Shown here: positions 19,729 through 27,087 of the stretch, in pieces | Numbering within the stretch: the first letter of the stretch is position 1 | Layout: each line of letters begins with the position of its first letter | NCBI GenBank assembly: GCA_966248875.1 | Contig: CBINBI010000028.1 | Span: 1 to 38,033, forward strand | From: Dokdonella_A sp966248875 | GTDB taxonomy: Bacteria > Pseudomonadota > Gammaproteobacteria > Xanthomonadales > Rhodanobacteraceae | Length of the DNA: 38,033 nt | Reading direction: 5' to 3' | The notes under the pieces: model-generated | The model's input: the letters and a program-made list of their open reading frames with translations, nothing else | Told to the model about the DNA's origin: nothing | Databases searched by the model: none | Position numbers and translations under genes: made by a program

Positions 19729-20841
19729 ATGTACAAGCGTCGATTCCTGAGTCGTGCTTTCATTCCCGTGTTTGCCGCTGCGCTGTCGATGACAGCCGCA
19801 CAGGCCGCGCCGTCGCCTGAAGGCACGTGCACGCCGCCCGGCGCGTGGACATCGCGGTCCGAGCCGGCCACTACGATGGTGCGTGCCTGGGGCGTCTTCT
19901 TTCCGCCCGACGGAAGGTTCTATGCGGCGGGGGGTCGCTTCGACGACAGCGCGGGCAGCGATTTCGTGAACATCAACATCTACGATCCAGCTACCGACAG
20001 CTGGACCACGAGCGGCGCGACGTTTGCCGACGGCCAGGTCAACAACATGGTCGGCGGCGTCCTCGAGTTCGGCGGCACGCCGATGATCGTGCTGGTCGGC
20101 GGATCGGCAGCCGGCGCGACCACGGCGACTTCGGACGTTCGACAGTACGATCCCGCCGCCGACTCGCTGACCGTGCTCGCCAGCGATCCGTGGATCGGCA
20201 ACACCGACGGCGCAATGCTGCCGGGCGGCGCCGCGGTCTACGACAACAAGCTGTTCGTGTTCGGCGGATTCGATATCAACATCGGCATGATCGACACGAT
20301 CTACCGGTTCGATCCCGATGCCGCGGACGGCAGCCGCTGGACGGCCATGACGGCGACGCTGCCGACGCCGATCGGTTACATCCCCACGGCGGCGTCCGGC
20401 GACAAGATCTATCTCTTCGGCGGATCGCTGTGGGACGCCGGCAGCGCAACGATCCTGGATTCGCAGGAATCCTTGGCCTACGATCCGGTCGCCGACACGA
20501 TCTCTCCTGTCGCGATGATTCCGCGTCCGACGGGCGAGACGCGCGCAGTCACCGCGCCCGACGGCACCATCTGGGTGCTCGGCGGAGGACGCGTGGCGCC
20601 GAATCCCAGCAATGAGGTCGACGTCTATGATCCGGTCGGCGATACCTGGACGACCGGGCCTGCGTTCACCGCACCGCGTCGCAATTTCGCGGCCGACATC
20701 GATCCCGTCACGGGCAACATCTTCGCGGCGGGCGGCTACGATGTTGACAATTTGACGGCGCTCTCGGTCAACGAGGAATTCGAGGCCTGCGCCCCGATCA
20801 CGGACCGGATCTTCCAGGACGGATTCGACGGCGAGCTGTGA
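19729..20841 (+). CDS. Secreted kelch-repeat protein with C-terminal IF-x-DGFD tail
   Basis: The 370-residue product starts at 19729 after GAGGGAGAGCGG and has a signal peptide (MYKRRFLSRAFIPVFAAALSMTAAQAA). At least five kelch-type blades follow, each with a YDPATDSWTT-like stretch and a paired glycine (FYAAGGRFDD, LFVFGGFD, IYLFGGSLWD, IWVLGGGRV, IFAAGGYDVD), consistent with a six-blade beta-propeller. The end reads ITDRIFQDGFDGEL, the same tail as the proteins at 3936 and 35277. Kelch propellers bind proteins or sugars; no catalytic residues stand out. A hairpin terminator follows the gene. Confidence 0.85.
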   Translation: MYKRRFLSRAFIPVFAAALSMTAAQAAPSPEGTCTPPGAWTSRSEPATTMVRAWGVFFPPDGRFYAAGGRFDDSAGSDFVNINIYDPATDSWTTSGATFADGQVNNMVGGVLEFGGTPMIVLVGGSAAGATTATSDVRQYDPAADSLTVLASDPWIGNTDGAMLPGGAAVYDNKLFVFGGFDINIGMIDTIYRFDPDAADGSRWTAMTATLPTPIGYIPTAASGDKIYLFGGSLWDAGSATILDSQESLAYDPVADTISPVAMIPRPTGETRAVTAPDGTIWVLGGGRVAPNPSNEVDVYDPVGDTWTTGPAFTAPRRNFAADIDPVTGNIFAAGGYDVDNLTALSVNEEFEACAPITDRIFQDGFDGEL

Positions 20842-20874
20842 ACGAGCCGATCGAGCGGATCATCCGATTGTACC

Positions 20875-20896
20875 GGGCCGGCGGCGACGCCGGCCC
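20875..20896 (+). terminator. Probable terminator after the kelch gene
   Basis: GGGCCGGC (20875-20882) pairs perfectly with GCCGGCCC (20889-20896) over a 6-base loop, 33 bases after the kelch stop. It is followed by TCTCGTTCATTC, which is only mildly T-rich, so termination may be partial. It separates the kelch gene from the mxa block. Confidence 0.5.
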
Positions 20897-21051
20897 TCTC
20901 GTTCATTCGCGGAACTGCAGATTGTGCTCCGCCCTCGCAACACACGCTGTTCCATAAGCGCACACCCGATACTCGATTTGAAACGACGTCCTCCGCGTCC
21001 GCGCTGAATGCGCGCGCCGCAGCCTTGTACGCGCGCGAGCCCGCGACTACT

Positions 21052-21061
21052 CTCGCGCGAG
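21052..21061. repeat. Perfect 10-base palindrome just before mxaR
   Basis: CTCGCGCGAG reads the same on both strands and ends 6 bases before the GAGGAAA ribosome-binding site of mxaR. It may be a small operator or hairpin; in GC-rich DNA it could also be chance. Confidence 0.25.
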
Positions 21062-21077
21062 TATGTGAGGAAACGCC

Positions 21078-22100
21078 ATGTGCGGATCGGGTTCCGAGCT
21101 GAGCGAATGGCGGGAGAGCGCACTCCGCTTCGAACGTGCGCTCAACGGGTGCGTGCTCGGCCTCGCGCACGCGATACGGCTTGTGACGATCGCCGTCTTC
21201 GCGCGCGGGCACGTGCTGCTCGAAGGCAACGTCGGTGTCGGCAAGACGACTCTGCTGCGCGCCGCCGCGCGCGGCCTCGGCGGCGACTACGAGCGCGTCG
21301 AAGGCACGATCGACCTGATGCCGCAGGATCTCATCTATCACACGCACATCGACCGCGACGGCAGGCCGCGCGTCGATCCCGGTCCGTTGCTGACGCACGG
21401 TGAGGCGCTGTCGGTGTTCTTCTTCAACGAGATCAACCGCGCGCGGCCGCAGGTGCATTCGCTGCTGCTGCGGGTGATGGCCGAGCGCAGTGTGACAGCG
21501 TTCAACACCGAGTACCGGTTTCCGTACCTGCAGGTCTTCGCCGACCGCAACCGCGTGGAGAAGGAGGAAACGTTCGAGCTGCCCGGCGCGGCACGCGACC
21601 GCTTCCTGATGGAGATCGAGATCGCGCCGGAGGACAACGCGGACATCCATCGCGGGCTGATGTTCGACCCGCGCTTCCACGACACCGATGCGCTGATCGA
21701 AGAAGTGCCGGCGGCGCTGCTCGACCATCGCGCGCTGCCGGCGGTCGCGGCGATGATCCAGACCGAGGTGCGCGCGGGTTCCGCCGTCGAGGCCTTCGTC
21801 GATCACCTGCGGCGGGCGACGCACACGCCGGTGGCGTACGGAGTCGCGCTCGATGGCGTCGACATGGACGACCTCGTTGCGACCGGGGCGAGCCCGCGCG
21901 GCATGAGCATGCTCGTGCGCGCGGCGAAAGTCTCCGCCTGGCTCGACGGACGGTCCGATCTTTCGCCGGAGGACCTGCGCGCCGTGTTCCACGAAGTCAT
22001 CGCGCACCGGGTGTTTTTCACTCCGATCTACGAGCTGCAGCGTGCGCGGCTGGCCCGCGAATTCACGACGGCGGTGCTGCAGGCGGTGCCTGCGCCATAG
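21078..22100 (+). CDS. mxaR: MxaR-type MoxR AAA+ ATPase
   Basis: A 340-residue AAA+ protein with Walker A GNVGVGKTT (about 50-58), Walker B VFFFNEINRARPQ and a GASPRG sensor-2 segment. The sensor-1 stretch reads VFADRNRVEKEETFELPGAARDRF, where ordinary MoxR proteins have a TQNP-type sequence; I take this as the MxaR subtype. MoxR ATPases partner with von Willebrand A proteins as metal-insertion chaperones. It opens a run of six genes in the order R-S-A-C-K-L. GAGGAAA precedes the ATG and a 10-base perfect palindrome lies just upstream. In Methylobacterium this block supports calcium loading of methanol dehydrogenase. Confidence 0.85.
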   Translation: MCGSGSELSEWRESALRFERALNGCVLGLAHAIRLVTIAVFARGHVLLEGNVGVGKTTLLRAAARGLGGDYERVEGTIDLMPQDLIYHTHIDRDGRPRVDPGPLLTHGEALSVFFFNEINRARPQVHSLLLRVMAERSVTAFNTEYRFPYLQVFADRNRVEKEETFELPGAARDRFLMEIEIAPEDNADIHRGLMFDPRFHDTDALIEEVPAALLDHRALPAVAAMIQTEVRAGSAVEAFVDHLRRATHTPVAYGVALDGVDMDDLVATGASPRGMSMLVRAAKVSAWLDGRSDLSPEDLRAVFHEVIAHRVFFTPIYELQRARLAREFTTAVLQAVPAP

Positions 22101-22111
22101 GAGCGTGCGCA

Positions 22112-22972
22112 GTGACCGATTCCGGCGCCGTTTTCATCGAATACCGCGTCCGCTGGAAGGCCACGGGACTTCGTCCGGGTGCGTTCCGCGGTATGCACGC
22201 CGGCAGTGGCGATCACTTCCGGGCGAGCGTGCCGCTGCGCGGGCAGGTCGATCCACGGCGGCTCGATATCCGCGCGACGCTGCGTGATCCGTTCGGCGGG
22301 CTCTGGGTGCGCGAGATCGAGCAGAATTCCGCGCTGAAGGTGATCGTGCTGGCCGACGTCTCCGCATCAATGAGTTACGTCGGCCGCCATGACAAGCTCG
22401 ATCAGCTGCGCCGCATCGTGGTGTCGCTGGCGCGGACCGCATGGCGCAACGGTGACGCGTTCGGCTTCTATGCCGCGAGCAACGAGCCGGTTCGGGACCT
22501 GAGCATGCCCGCGCGCGTCAACCGCGGCGCGGCCGAGTGGGCCGATCGGCGGCTTGTGCGCCTCGTGCCGCACGGCGACAGCGCGCGCGGGCTTCTGAGT
22601 CTCGTTCCGCAACTGCCGCATCGTCGCGCGCTGGTATTCATCGTGTCCGATTTCCATTGGCCGGAAGCCGACGTCCGCGACGTGCTGCGCGCGCTCGCTC
22701 ACCACGCAGTGGTGCCCGTCGTGCTGCGCGACCCCGCGGAAGCCGATGCGGTACACCGGCACGGTATCGCGGTGCTGCGCGATCTCGAGAGCGGCCGGAA
22801 CCGTTTCGTCTGGCTGCGCCCGCGCCTGGTCGATGCCTTGCGAGCGCGCCGGCGCGAAAGCGAAGCGCGATTGCGCCGCATCTGCCGGGCGGCGGGTTGC
22901 GTGCCGTTCTTCGTGCGCGGACGTTTCGATCCGATGCTGCTGACGCAGCATTTCATGGAAGCACCAGCGTGA
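22112..22972 (+). CDS. mxaS: MxaS-type DUF58 von Willebrand A protein
   Basis: A 286-residue protein starting at GTG with AGGAG overlapping the mxaR stop. The N-terminal half has EYRVRWKATGLRPGAFRGMHAGSGDHFR, the hallmark of DUF58. The C-terminal half is a vWA-like domain with a MIDAS-type D-x-S-x-S (LADVSASM) and VFIVSDFHW. It lacks transmembrane segments. MoxR and DUF58 proteins are encoded together widely; here MxaC, MxaK and MxaL homologues follow, which identifies it as MxaS. Its stop overlaps the GTG start of mxaA. Confidence 0.83.
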   Translation: MTDSGAVFIEYRVRWKATGLRPGAFRGMHAGSGDHFRASVPLRGQVDPRRLDIRATLRDPFGGLWVREIEQNSALKVIVLADVSASMSYVGRHDKLDQLRRIVVSLARTAWRNGDAFGFYAASNEPVRDLSMPARVNRGAAEWADRRLVRLVPHGDSARGLLSLVPQLPHRRALVFIVSDFHWPEADVRDVLRALAHHAVVPVVLRDPAEADAVHRHGIAVLRDLESGRNRFVWLRPRLVDALRARRRESEARLRRICRAAGCVPFFVRGRFDPMLLTQHFMEAPA

Positions 22973-23868
22973 AGCGCCTTGTTTGCGCGAGCTGTGTCTT
23001 CGTGCTGTGCCTCGCGGCACACGCCGCGTCCGCCGCGGAAGACGTCGGCATCAGCGTGAGCCTGCGCGACACCGGCTACATGCTGGGCGATCTGATCGAC
23101 GAGCGCATCGAGTTGCAACTGCCGCCTTCGGCCAGCATCGATGCACAGTCGCTGCCGCTGCCGGGGCGCGTGGCGCCCTGGCTCGAAGTCCGGCAGGCGC
23201 GCCTCGGTTCCCGGAGCGAGGCAGGTGTTCAGACGCTCGTCGTCACGTACCAGATTTTCGCGGCGGTCGAGCAGGCGATGCGCGTGCCATTGCCCGAGCT
23301 GCGCGTTCGCGTGCGCAGCGATGCCGAACTGCGCACGATCGTGGTGCCTTCGCGATCCTTCCTGATGTCGCCCGCGCTGCCGCCGACGCTGACCGACGAG
23401 GATCGCGAGCTGCGTCCTTCGCCTGCGCCCGAGATGCTTCCGGTAACGCGGATCGTCGCGGGGCTTGCGGCCAGCATCGCGGCGGCGCTCGCCTGCGCAG
23501 GCTATTTGCTCTGGCGGTATGACTGCCTGCCGTTTCTGCCGCGCGAACCGGGCCCGCTCGCGCGCACGTGGCGGCGCTGGCGCCGCACGCGCAAGCGCGC
23601 GCTGTCCGACGGCGAGCTCTCGGCCTTGCTGCGCGACGTGCACGCCGCGCTGAGCCGGAGCGCCGGCGAGACCTTGTATCCATCCACGCTGCCCCGGCTG
23701 TTCGATCGTGCGCCGCATCTCGAGCCTTTGCGCCAGCGCATCGAGGAGCTGTTCCGCGCGTCCTGGGACGCGTTCTATGGAGCGCCCGGCAGCACGCAAC
23801 CGCCGCCGGGAAACGTGCTCGCGGTGCTGCGCGACGCCGCCGACCGCGAGCGCGGCGTGCCATGCTGA
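22969..23868 (+). CDS. mxaA: MxaA-like membrane protein
   Basis: A 299-residue protein beginning with GTG in the GTGA overlap with mxaS. It has a signal peptide (VKRLVCASCVFVLCLAAHAASAAE), a periplasmic beta-rich domain (about 25-150) and one membrane helix (about 163-185, IVAGLAASIAAALACAGYLLW). A cytoplasmic helical tail follows: LSDGELSALLRDVHAALSRSAG, YPSTLPRLFDRAP and FRASWDAFYG. This layout and tail are characteristic of MxaA, which was genetically linked to calcium insertion into methanol dehydrogenase. BatD-like or DUF4381-like proteins of general MoxR operons are the alternative; the tail fits MxaA better. Confidence 0.8.
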   Translation: MKRLVCASCVFVLCLAAHAASAAEDVGISVSLRDTGYMLGDLIDERIELQLPPSASIDAQSLPLPGRVAPWLEVRQARLGSRSEAGVQTLVVTYQIFAAVEQAMRVPLPELRVRVRSDAELRTIVVPSRSFLMSPALPPTLTDEDRELRPSPAPEMLPVTRIVAGLAASIAAALACAGYLLWRYDCLPFLPREPGPLARTWRRWRRTRKRALSDGELSALLRDVHAALSRSAGETLYPSTLPRLFDRAPHLEPLRQRIEELFRASWDAFYGAPGSTQPPPGNVLAVLRDAADRERGVPC

Positions 23869-24842
23869 CGCATCTGCACTGGACGTATCCGTGGGTGCTG
23901 TGGGCGCTGCCGCTCACAGTCCTGCCGCTGCTCGGCCACGGCACGCGCACGTTCGCCTGTCCCTCGACGGCGGACTGGCCGGCCGACATCGCATCCGACG
24001 TGCTGCGCGTCCTGCTGCGGCTCGCCGGATCGCTCACGCTGGCGATGCTCGTCGTTGCTTCCGCAGCGCCGTATCTCGAAGGAGGCACGCGGACGCTGTC
24101 GGGGCAGGGCGCCGAGATCGTGATCGTGCTCGACCGGAGCGGCAGCATGTCCGAGCCGCTGATCGGATCGACAGGCGAAGACGGACATGAAGAGGCCAAG
24201 ATCAACGCGGCGCGGCGCGTGCTGCTCGATTTCATGCGGCGCCGTCCCGGCGACACGTTCGGCATGACGACGTTCAACGCGTCGCCGATCGGTGTGGCGC
24301 CGCTCAGCGAAGACCGCGATCTGGTCCGCGCCGGGCTGACCAGCGCCGAGGCGCGCAGCGAAGGCTATACCGCGCCGGCGAGCGCGCTTGCGCTGGGCCT
24401 GGACTATTTTCGCAATCGCCCGCTGACCGCGGCGCGCATCGTGCTGCTCGTGTCCGACGGTGGGGCGACCATCGGGGAGGAGAACCGTGCGAAGCTGCGC
24501 GACCTGTTCGCGGAACGCCACGCTTCGCTGATCTGGATCTACACGCGCGGCGAGGAGGAGCCTAGCATTCTTGCGCCGGGCCGCCACGGCGACAACGACA
24601 GCCGTTCGCTGCACGAGTTCTTCGGCGATATGGGCAGTCCATACCAGATGTTCGAAGTCACGAGCCCCGATGGCCTGGAGCGCGCGGTCGCCGAGGTCGG
24701 CCGCATGACCAACCTGCCGACGCGCTACGAGCAGCGGTTGCCGCGACGCGATCTCGCCGCGCCGCTGTTCGTGCTCGCGCTGGCCGGCATCGGCTTTCTG
24801 GCTGCCGCCCGCGCACTGGAAGTACAGCAATGGGCGGCCTGA
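23862..24842 (+). CDS. mxaC: MxaC-like von Willebrand A membrane protein
   Basis: A 326-residue protein starting at the ATG that overlaps the mxaA stop by 7 bases. Two N-terminal membrane segments (about 10-25 and 45-65) lead to a periplasmic vWA domain with MIDAS D-x-S-x-S (VLDRSGSM), then VLLVSDGGATIGEE. The C-terminus has the MxaC-like MTNLPTRYEQRLPRRDLAAPLFVLALAGIGF and a third membrane helix. A Ca2+- or Mg2+-dependent contact with MxaR/MxaS partners or the maturing enzyme is expected (family knowledge plus inference). The next gene overlaps by 13 bases. Confidence 0.85.
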   Translation: MLTHLHWTYPWVLWALPLTVLPLLGHGTRTFACPSTADWPADIASDVLRVLLRLAGSLTLAMLVVASAAPYLEGGTRTLSGQGAEIVIVLDRSGSMSEPLIGSTGEDGHEEAKINAARRVLLDFMRRRPGDTFGMTTFNASPIGVAPLSEDRDLVRAGLTSAEARSEGYTAPASALALGLDYFRNRPLTAARIVLLVSDGGATIGEENRAKLRDLFAERHASLIWIYTRGEEEPSILAPGRHGDNDSRSLHEFFGDMGSPYQMFEVTSPDGLERAVAEVGRMTNLPTRYEQRLPRRDLAAPLFVLALAGIGFLAAARALEVQQWAA

Positions 24843-25408
24843 GGCGCTGGACGACGATACTGGCCTGGCTGCTGCTGGGTGCGGGGCTGGCAGCGAGCGT
24901 CGCGTTCTTCGTGCAGTGGCGCAGCGTGGAGAGGATCAACGCGATGATCCGAGATCGCAGCATCGCGGCGCTGAAGCCGCTGCCGGCCGACGCTCGGGTG
25001 CGCTACGCCGCGGCCTGGAATCTCGAGCGGGCGCAGCGCTTCGACGAAGCCGCGAAGCTGTTCATTGACGCGCAGGCGGCAGCCGATCCCGTGCTCGCTG
25101 CGCCAGCCTGGCTTGCGCTCGGGAACGCCTATTTCGAGGCCGGCATCAAGGCGACACGGGCAGCGGCACGCGAAGGCCCGCAGGCCGAAGCCGCTGAAAT
25201 GGAGCTGGCGCGCGACGCCTATCGCGCAGCGCTTCGCATCGAGCCGAAGCTCCACGAAGCGCGCTACAACCTCGAGCTGCTGGAACGCCTCTCTCCCGCG
25301 CGGCCCGGCGCGGGCTGGCGGCGCAATACGGATCCGATCACGATCCAGCCCGACCGCCACAACGGCTGGACGACGATCCAGGAAAGTCCGAAGCGGGGGC
25401 TTCCGTGA
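24830..25408 (+). CDS. mxaK: MxaK-like TPR membrane protein
   Basis: A 192-residue protein with one N-terminal membrane anchor (about 8-30, WTTILAWLLLGAGLAASVAFFVQW), a periplasmic TPR-like helical region (RYAAAWNLERAQRFDEAAKLF ... ELARDAYRAALRIEPKLHEARYNLELLERLSP) and a Pro/Trp-rich end (HNGWTTIQESPKRGLP). The position between mxaC and mxaL, and the ARYNLELL...GLP ending, identify it. In Methylobacterium, mxaK is one of three genes reported as needed for calcium incorporation into methanol dehydrogenase. It overlaps mxaC by 13 bases and mxaL by 4. Confidence 0.82.
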   Translation: MGGLRRWTTILAWLLLGAGLAASVAFFVQWRSVERINAMIRDRSIAALKPLPADARVRYAAAWNLERAQRFDEAAKLFIDAQAAADPVLAAPAWLALGNAYFEAGIKATRAAAREGPQAEAAEMELARDAYRAALRIEPKLHEARYNLELLERLSPARPGAGWRRNTDPITIQPDRHNGWTTIQESPKRGLP

Positions 25409-26424
25409 GGCGGCTGCGCGCGCTCATCGGATTCGTGACGTCGCGGCGCCTGTCCGTGCTGCTGCTCGCTGCGCTGGCGCTGGCGCCCGCCTTCCTTGCG
25501 CCGCGGGTCGTCCTGCCCGGCGCGACGTTCTCGTGGCTGTTCGTCATCGACGTGAGCGAAAGCATGAACGTGCGTGACGTCGATGCGCGCAACCCGGCTG
25601 AATCGCGGCTCGATCGCGCGAAGTCGTCGGTCGTCGCGGCACTGGCGACGCTGCCGTGCGGCTCGCGCGTCGCGATCGCTCTGTTCGCCGGTACGGACAC
25701 GGTAACGCTGTTCGAGCCGCTCGAAGTCTGCCGGCACTTTCCCGCTATCGAGCAGATGGTGCGCAACATCGACTGGCGCATGGCCTGGGACGGCGACTCG
25801 CGCATCGAAGCGGGGCTGGTCAACGCGCTGCGCGAGGCGGAGAAGCGGCACCTCGATCTCGTGTTCGTCACCGACGGCGACGAGGCGCCGCACGTCGAAG
25901 TGCCGCGGCTGTCGGACCTGCTTTCGATGCGCGGCCCGATCAAAGGCTGGCTGCTCGGCGTCGGCTCGCCGGAGCCGCACCCGGTACCACGCCTGGATGC
26001 GGACAATCGCATCGCCGGTTATTGGACGGCGGTGGATGCGGCACGTGAAGGCTTTCATCCCAATCTCGTCGAGCGCATCGAGCAGGCGCGTCCCGGCGAG
26101 GACCTCGAGAATTCCGGTGCGTTTGACGAGGTCGTCGAGCACCGCTCTGCGTTGCGGGCAGGTTATCTCAAGCAACTTGCGACAGCGGCAGGTCTCGGCT
26201 ATGCGACGGCCGACACGACGCAACGACTCGCGCGGCTCGCGACGGACGGCAAGCTGGAGCGGCGCGACGACGCCGAGCGCGACGTGCGGCTCGTGTTCGG
26301 GCTCGCTGCAGCGTTGCTGATCGCTATCGACTGGCTCGGCTCGACCCGGCTGCAGCCGCGACTCTTCGCGCGTGCGAGACGGTTGCTGCCCGTACGCATT
26401 CAGCGTACAGGCGACACAGCGTGA
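25405..26424 (+). CDS. mxaL: MxaL-like von Willebrand A membrane protein
   Basis: A 339-residue protein from a GTG in a GTGA overlap with mxaK. An N-terminal membrane segment (LSVLLLAALALAPAFLA) is followed by a vWA domain with MIDAS D-x-S-x-S (VIDVSESMNVRD), LPCGSRVAIALFAG and DLVFVTDGDEAPH. A C-terminal membrane helix (LVFGLAAALLIAIDWL) ends the protein, so the vWA domain faces the periplasm. It ends the six-gene block. The internal YLKQLATAAGLGYATADTTQRLARL stretch resembles the vWA tails of BatA/BatB relatives, but gene order supports MxaL. Confidence 0.83.
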   Translation: MRRLRALIGFVTSRRLSVLLLAALALAPAFLAPRVVLPGATFSWLFVIDVSESMNVRDVDARNPAESRLDRAKSSVVAALATLPCGSRVAIALFAGTDTVTLFEPLEVCRHFPAIEQMVRNIDWRMAWDGDSRIEAGLVNALREAEKRHLDLVFVTDGDEAPHVEVPRLSDLLSMRGPIKGWLLGVGSPEPHPVPRLDADNRIAGYWTAVDAAREGFHPNLVERIEQARPGEDLENSGAFDEVVEHRSALRAGYLKQLATAAGLGYATADTTQRLARLATDGKLERRDDAERDVRLVFGLAAALLIAIDWLGSTRLQPRLFARARRLLPVRIQRTGDTA

Positions 26425-26585
26425 TCAGGCCGCTAATCGCCGGGATCGGGCGATTTTTTCAGCCCCACGGGCGGAGACCTCCCCGCCGGTTTTCGCGCAA
26501 GGCATGCATGCGCGAGCGGCGCGCGGGACGCACGATATGCGCCACCTGGTTGCCTCACTCCGTTGCCCGGCGCATCATCGCGGGC

Positions 26586-26981
26586 ATGTTCCTGCTTTCG
26601 CGTCGCCGTGCATTGCTGCGCTTCCTGTGCAGGCTGTCGCGCGTTCGCGTTGCCGTGCTGTCGCTGATACTGATCGGTGCGAGCACCATCGCGGCCTGGA
26701 ACATGGTCGTGCCTGCCGCGAGAGCGATGCCGGCAGACACCGCCTCCGTTCATCACGATTGCGATGCGCCGACGATGCCGGGCCCGCATGAACAGGCGGC
26801 GCCGCACGGCACCTGCCCGTGCAGCCACGCGGGATGCCTTTGCGTTCATGCATGCAGCGTGGACGTGCCCGCAGCTTCCGTCCTGCCTTCGATCCCGCCA
26901 GTTCCCGTGCACATTGTGCGGCACTCCCCGACGCCGGGTCCGCCGCCACCCGCCGAGCTGCTCCGACCGCCGATCGCCTAG
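26586..26981 (+). CDS. copL: CopL-like Cys/His-rich copper-binding protein
   Basis: A 131-residue protein. From ATG 26586, a basic N-terminus (MFLLSRRRALLRFLCRLSRVR) leads to a hydrophobic segment (VAVLSLILIGASTIAAW). A Cys/His cluster follows (HHDCDAPTMPGPHEQ, HGTCPCSHAGCLCVHACSVDV) and then a Pro-rich tail. This is the pattern of CopL-family metal-binding proteins, which precede copA-copB in Xanthomonas and are needed for copper-inducible expression there. The open frame extends back to a GTG at 26421 that overlaps the mxaL stop, but that extension looks non-coding. It lies 106 bases before copA, with hairpins between. Confidence 0.75.
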   Translation: MFLLSRRRALLRFLCRLSRVRVAVLSLILIGASTIAAWNMVVPAARAMPADTASVHHDCDAPTMPGPHEQAAPHGTCPCSHAGCLCVHACSVDVPAASVLPSIPPVPVHIVRHSPTPGPPPPAELLRPPIA

Positions 26982-27005
26982 CGCACTGGGTCGAAGGTCG
27001 CATCC

Positions 27006-27078
27006 GGCTGCAGGGTGCAGCCGTCGTTGCGAGGACGACGGTTCTCGTGGCTTTCTGGCGTGAGATACCTCGGGTATC
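27006..27078 (+). promoter_or_regulatory. Three consecutive hairpins in the copL-copA gap
   Basis: GGCTGCA/TGCAGCC (27006-27022, 3-base loop), CCGTCGT/ACGACGG (27021-27041, 7-base loop, sharing two bases with the first) and GATACC/GGTATC (27064-27078, 3-base loop) are all perfect. The third ends directly at the GGAG ribosome-binding site of copA (27079-27082). No run of T follows the first two, so a simple terminator is not evident. The set could act as a copper-responsive leader or an mRNA stability element. Confidence 0.5.
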
Positions 27079-27087
27079 GGAGTGAAG

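Noticed and set aside
21078..26424. Reading the six-gene block as a general BatABD/MoxR stress operon
   Set aside because: The third to sixth genes have MxaA, MxaC, MxaK and MxaL layouts (for example the LPTRYEQ...PRRDL end of MxaC) and the methylotroph order. Kept as the main alternative.
26421..26585. N-terminal extension of copL from a GTG overlapping the mxaL stop
   Set aside because: The extension is Arg-rich without a family match, and the normal CopL topology begins at the ATG at 26586. It remains a formal possibility.
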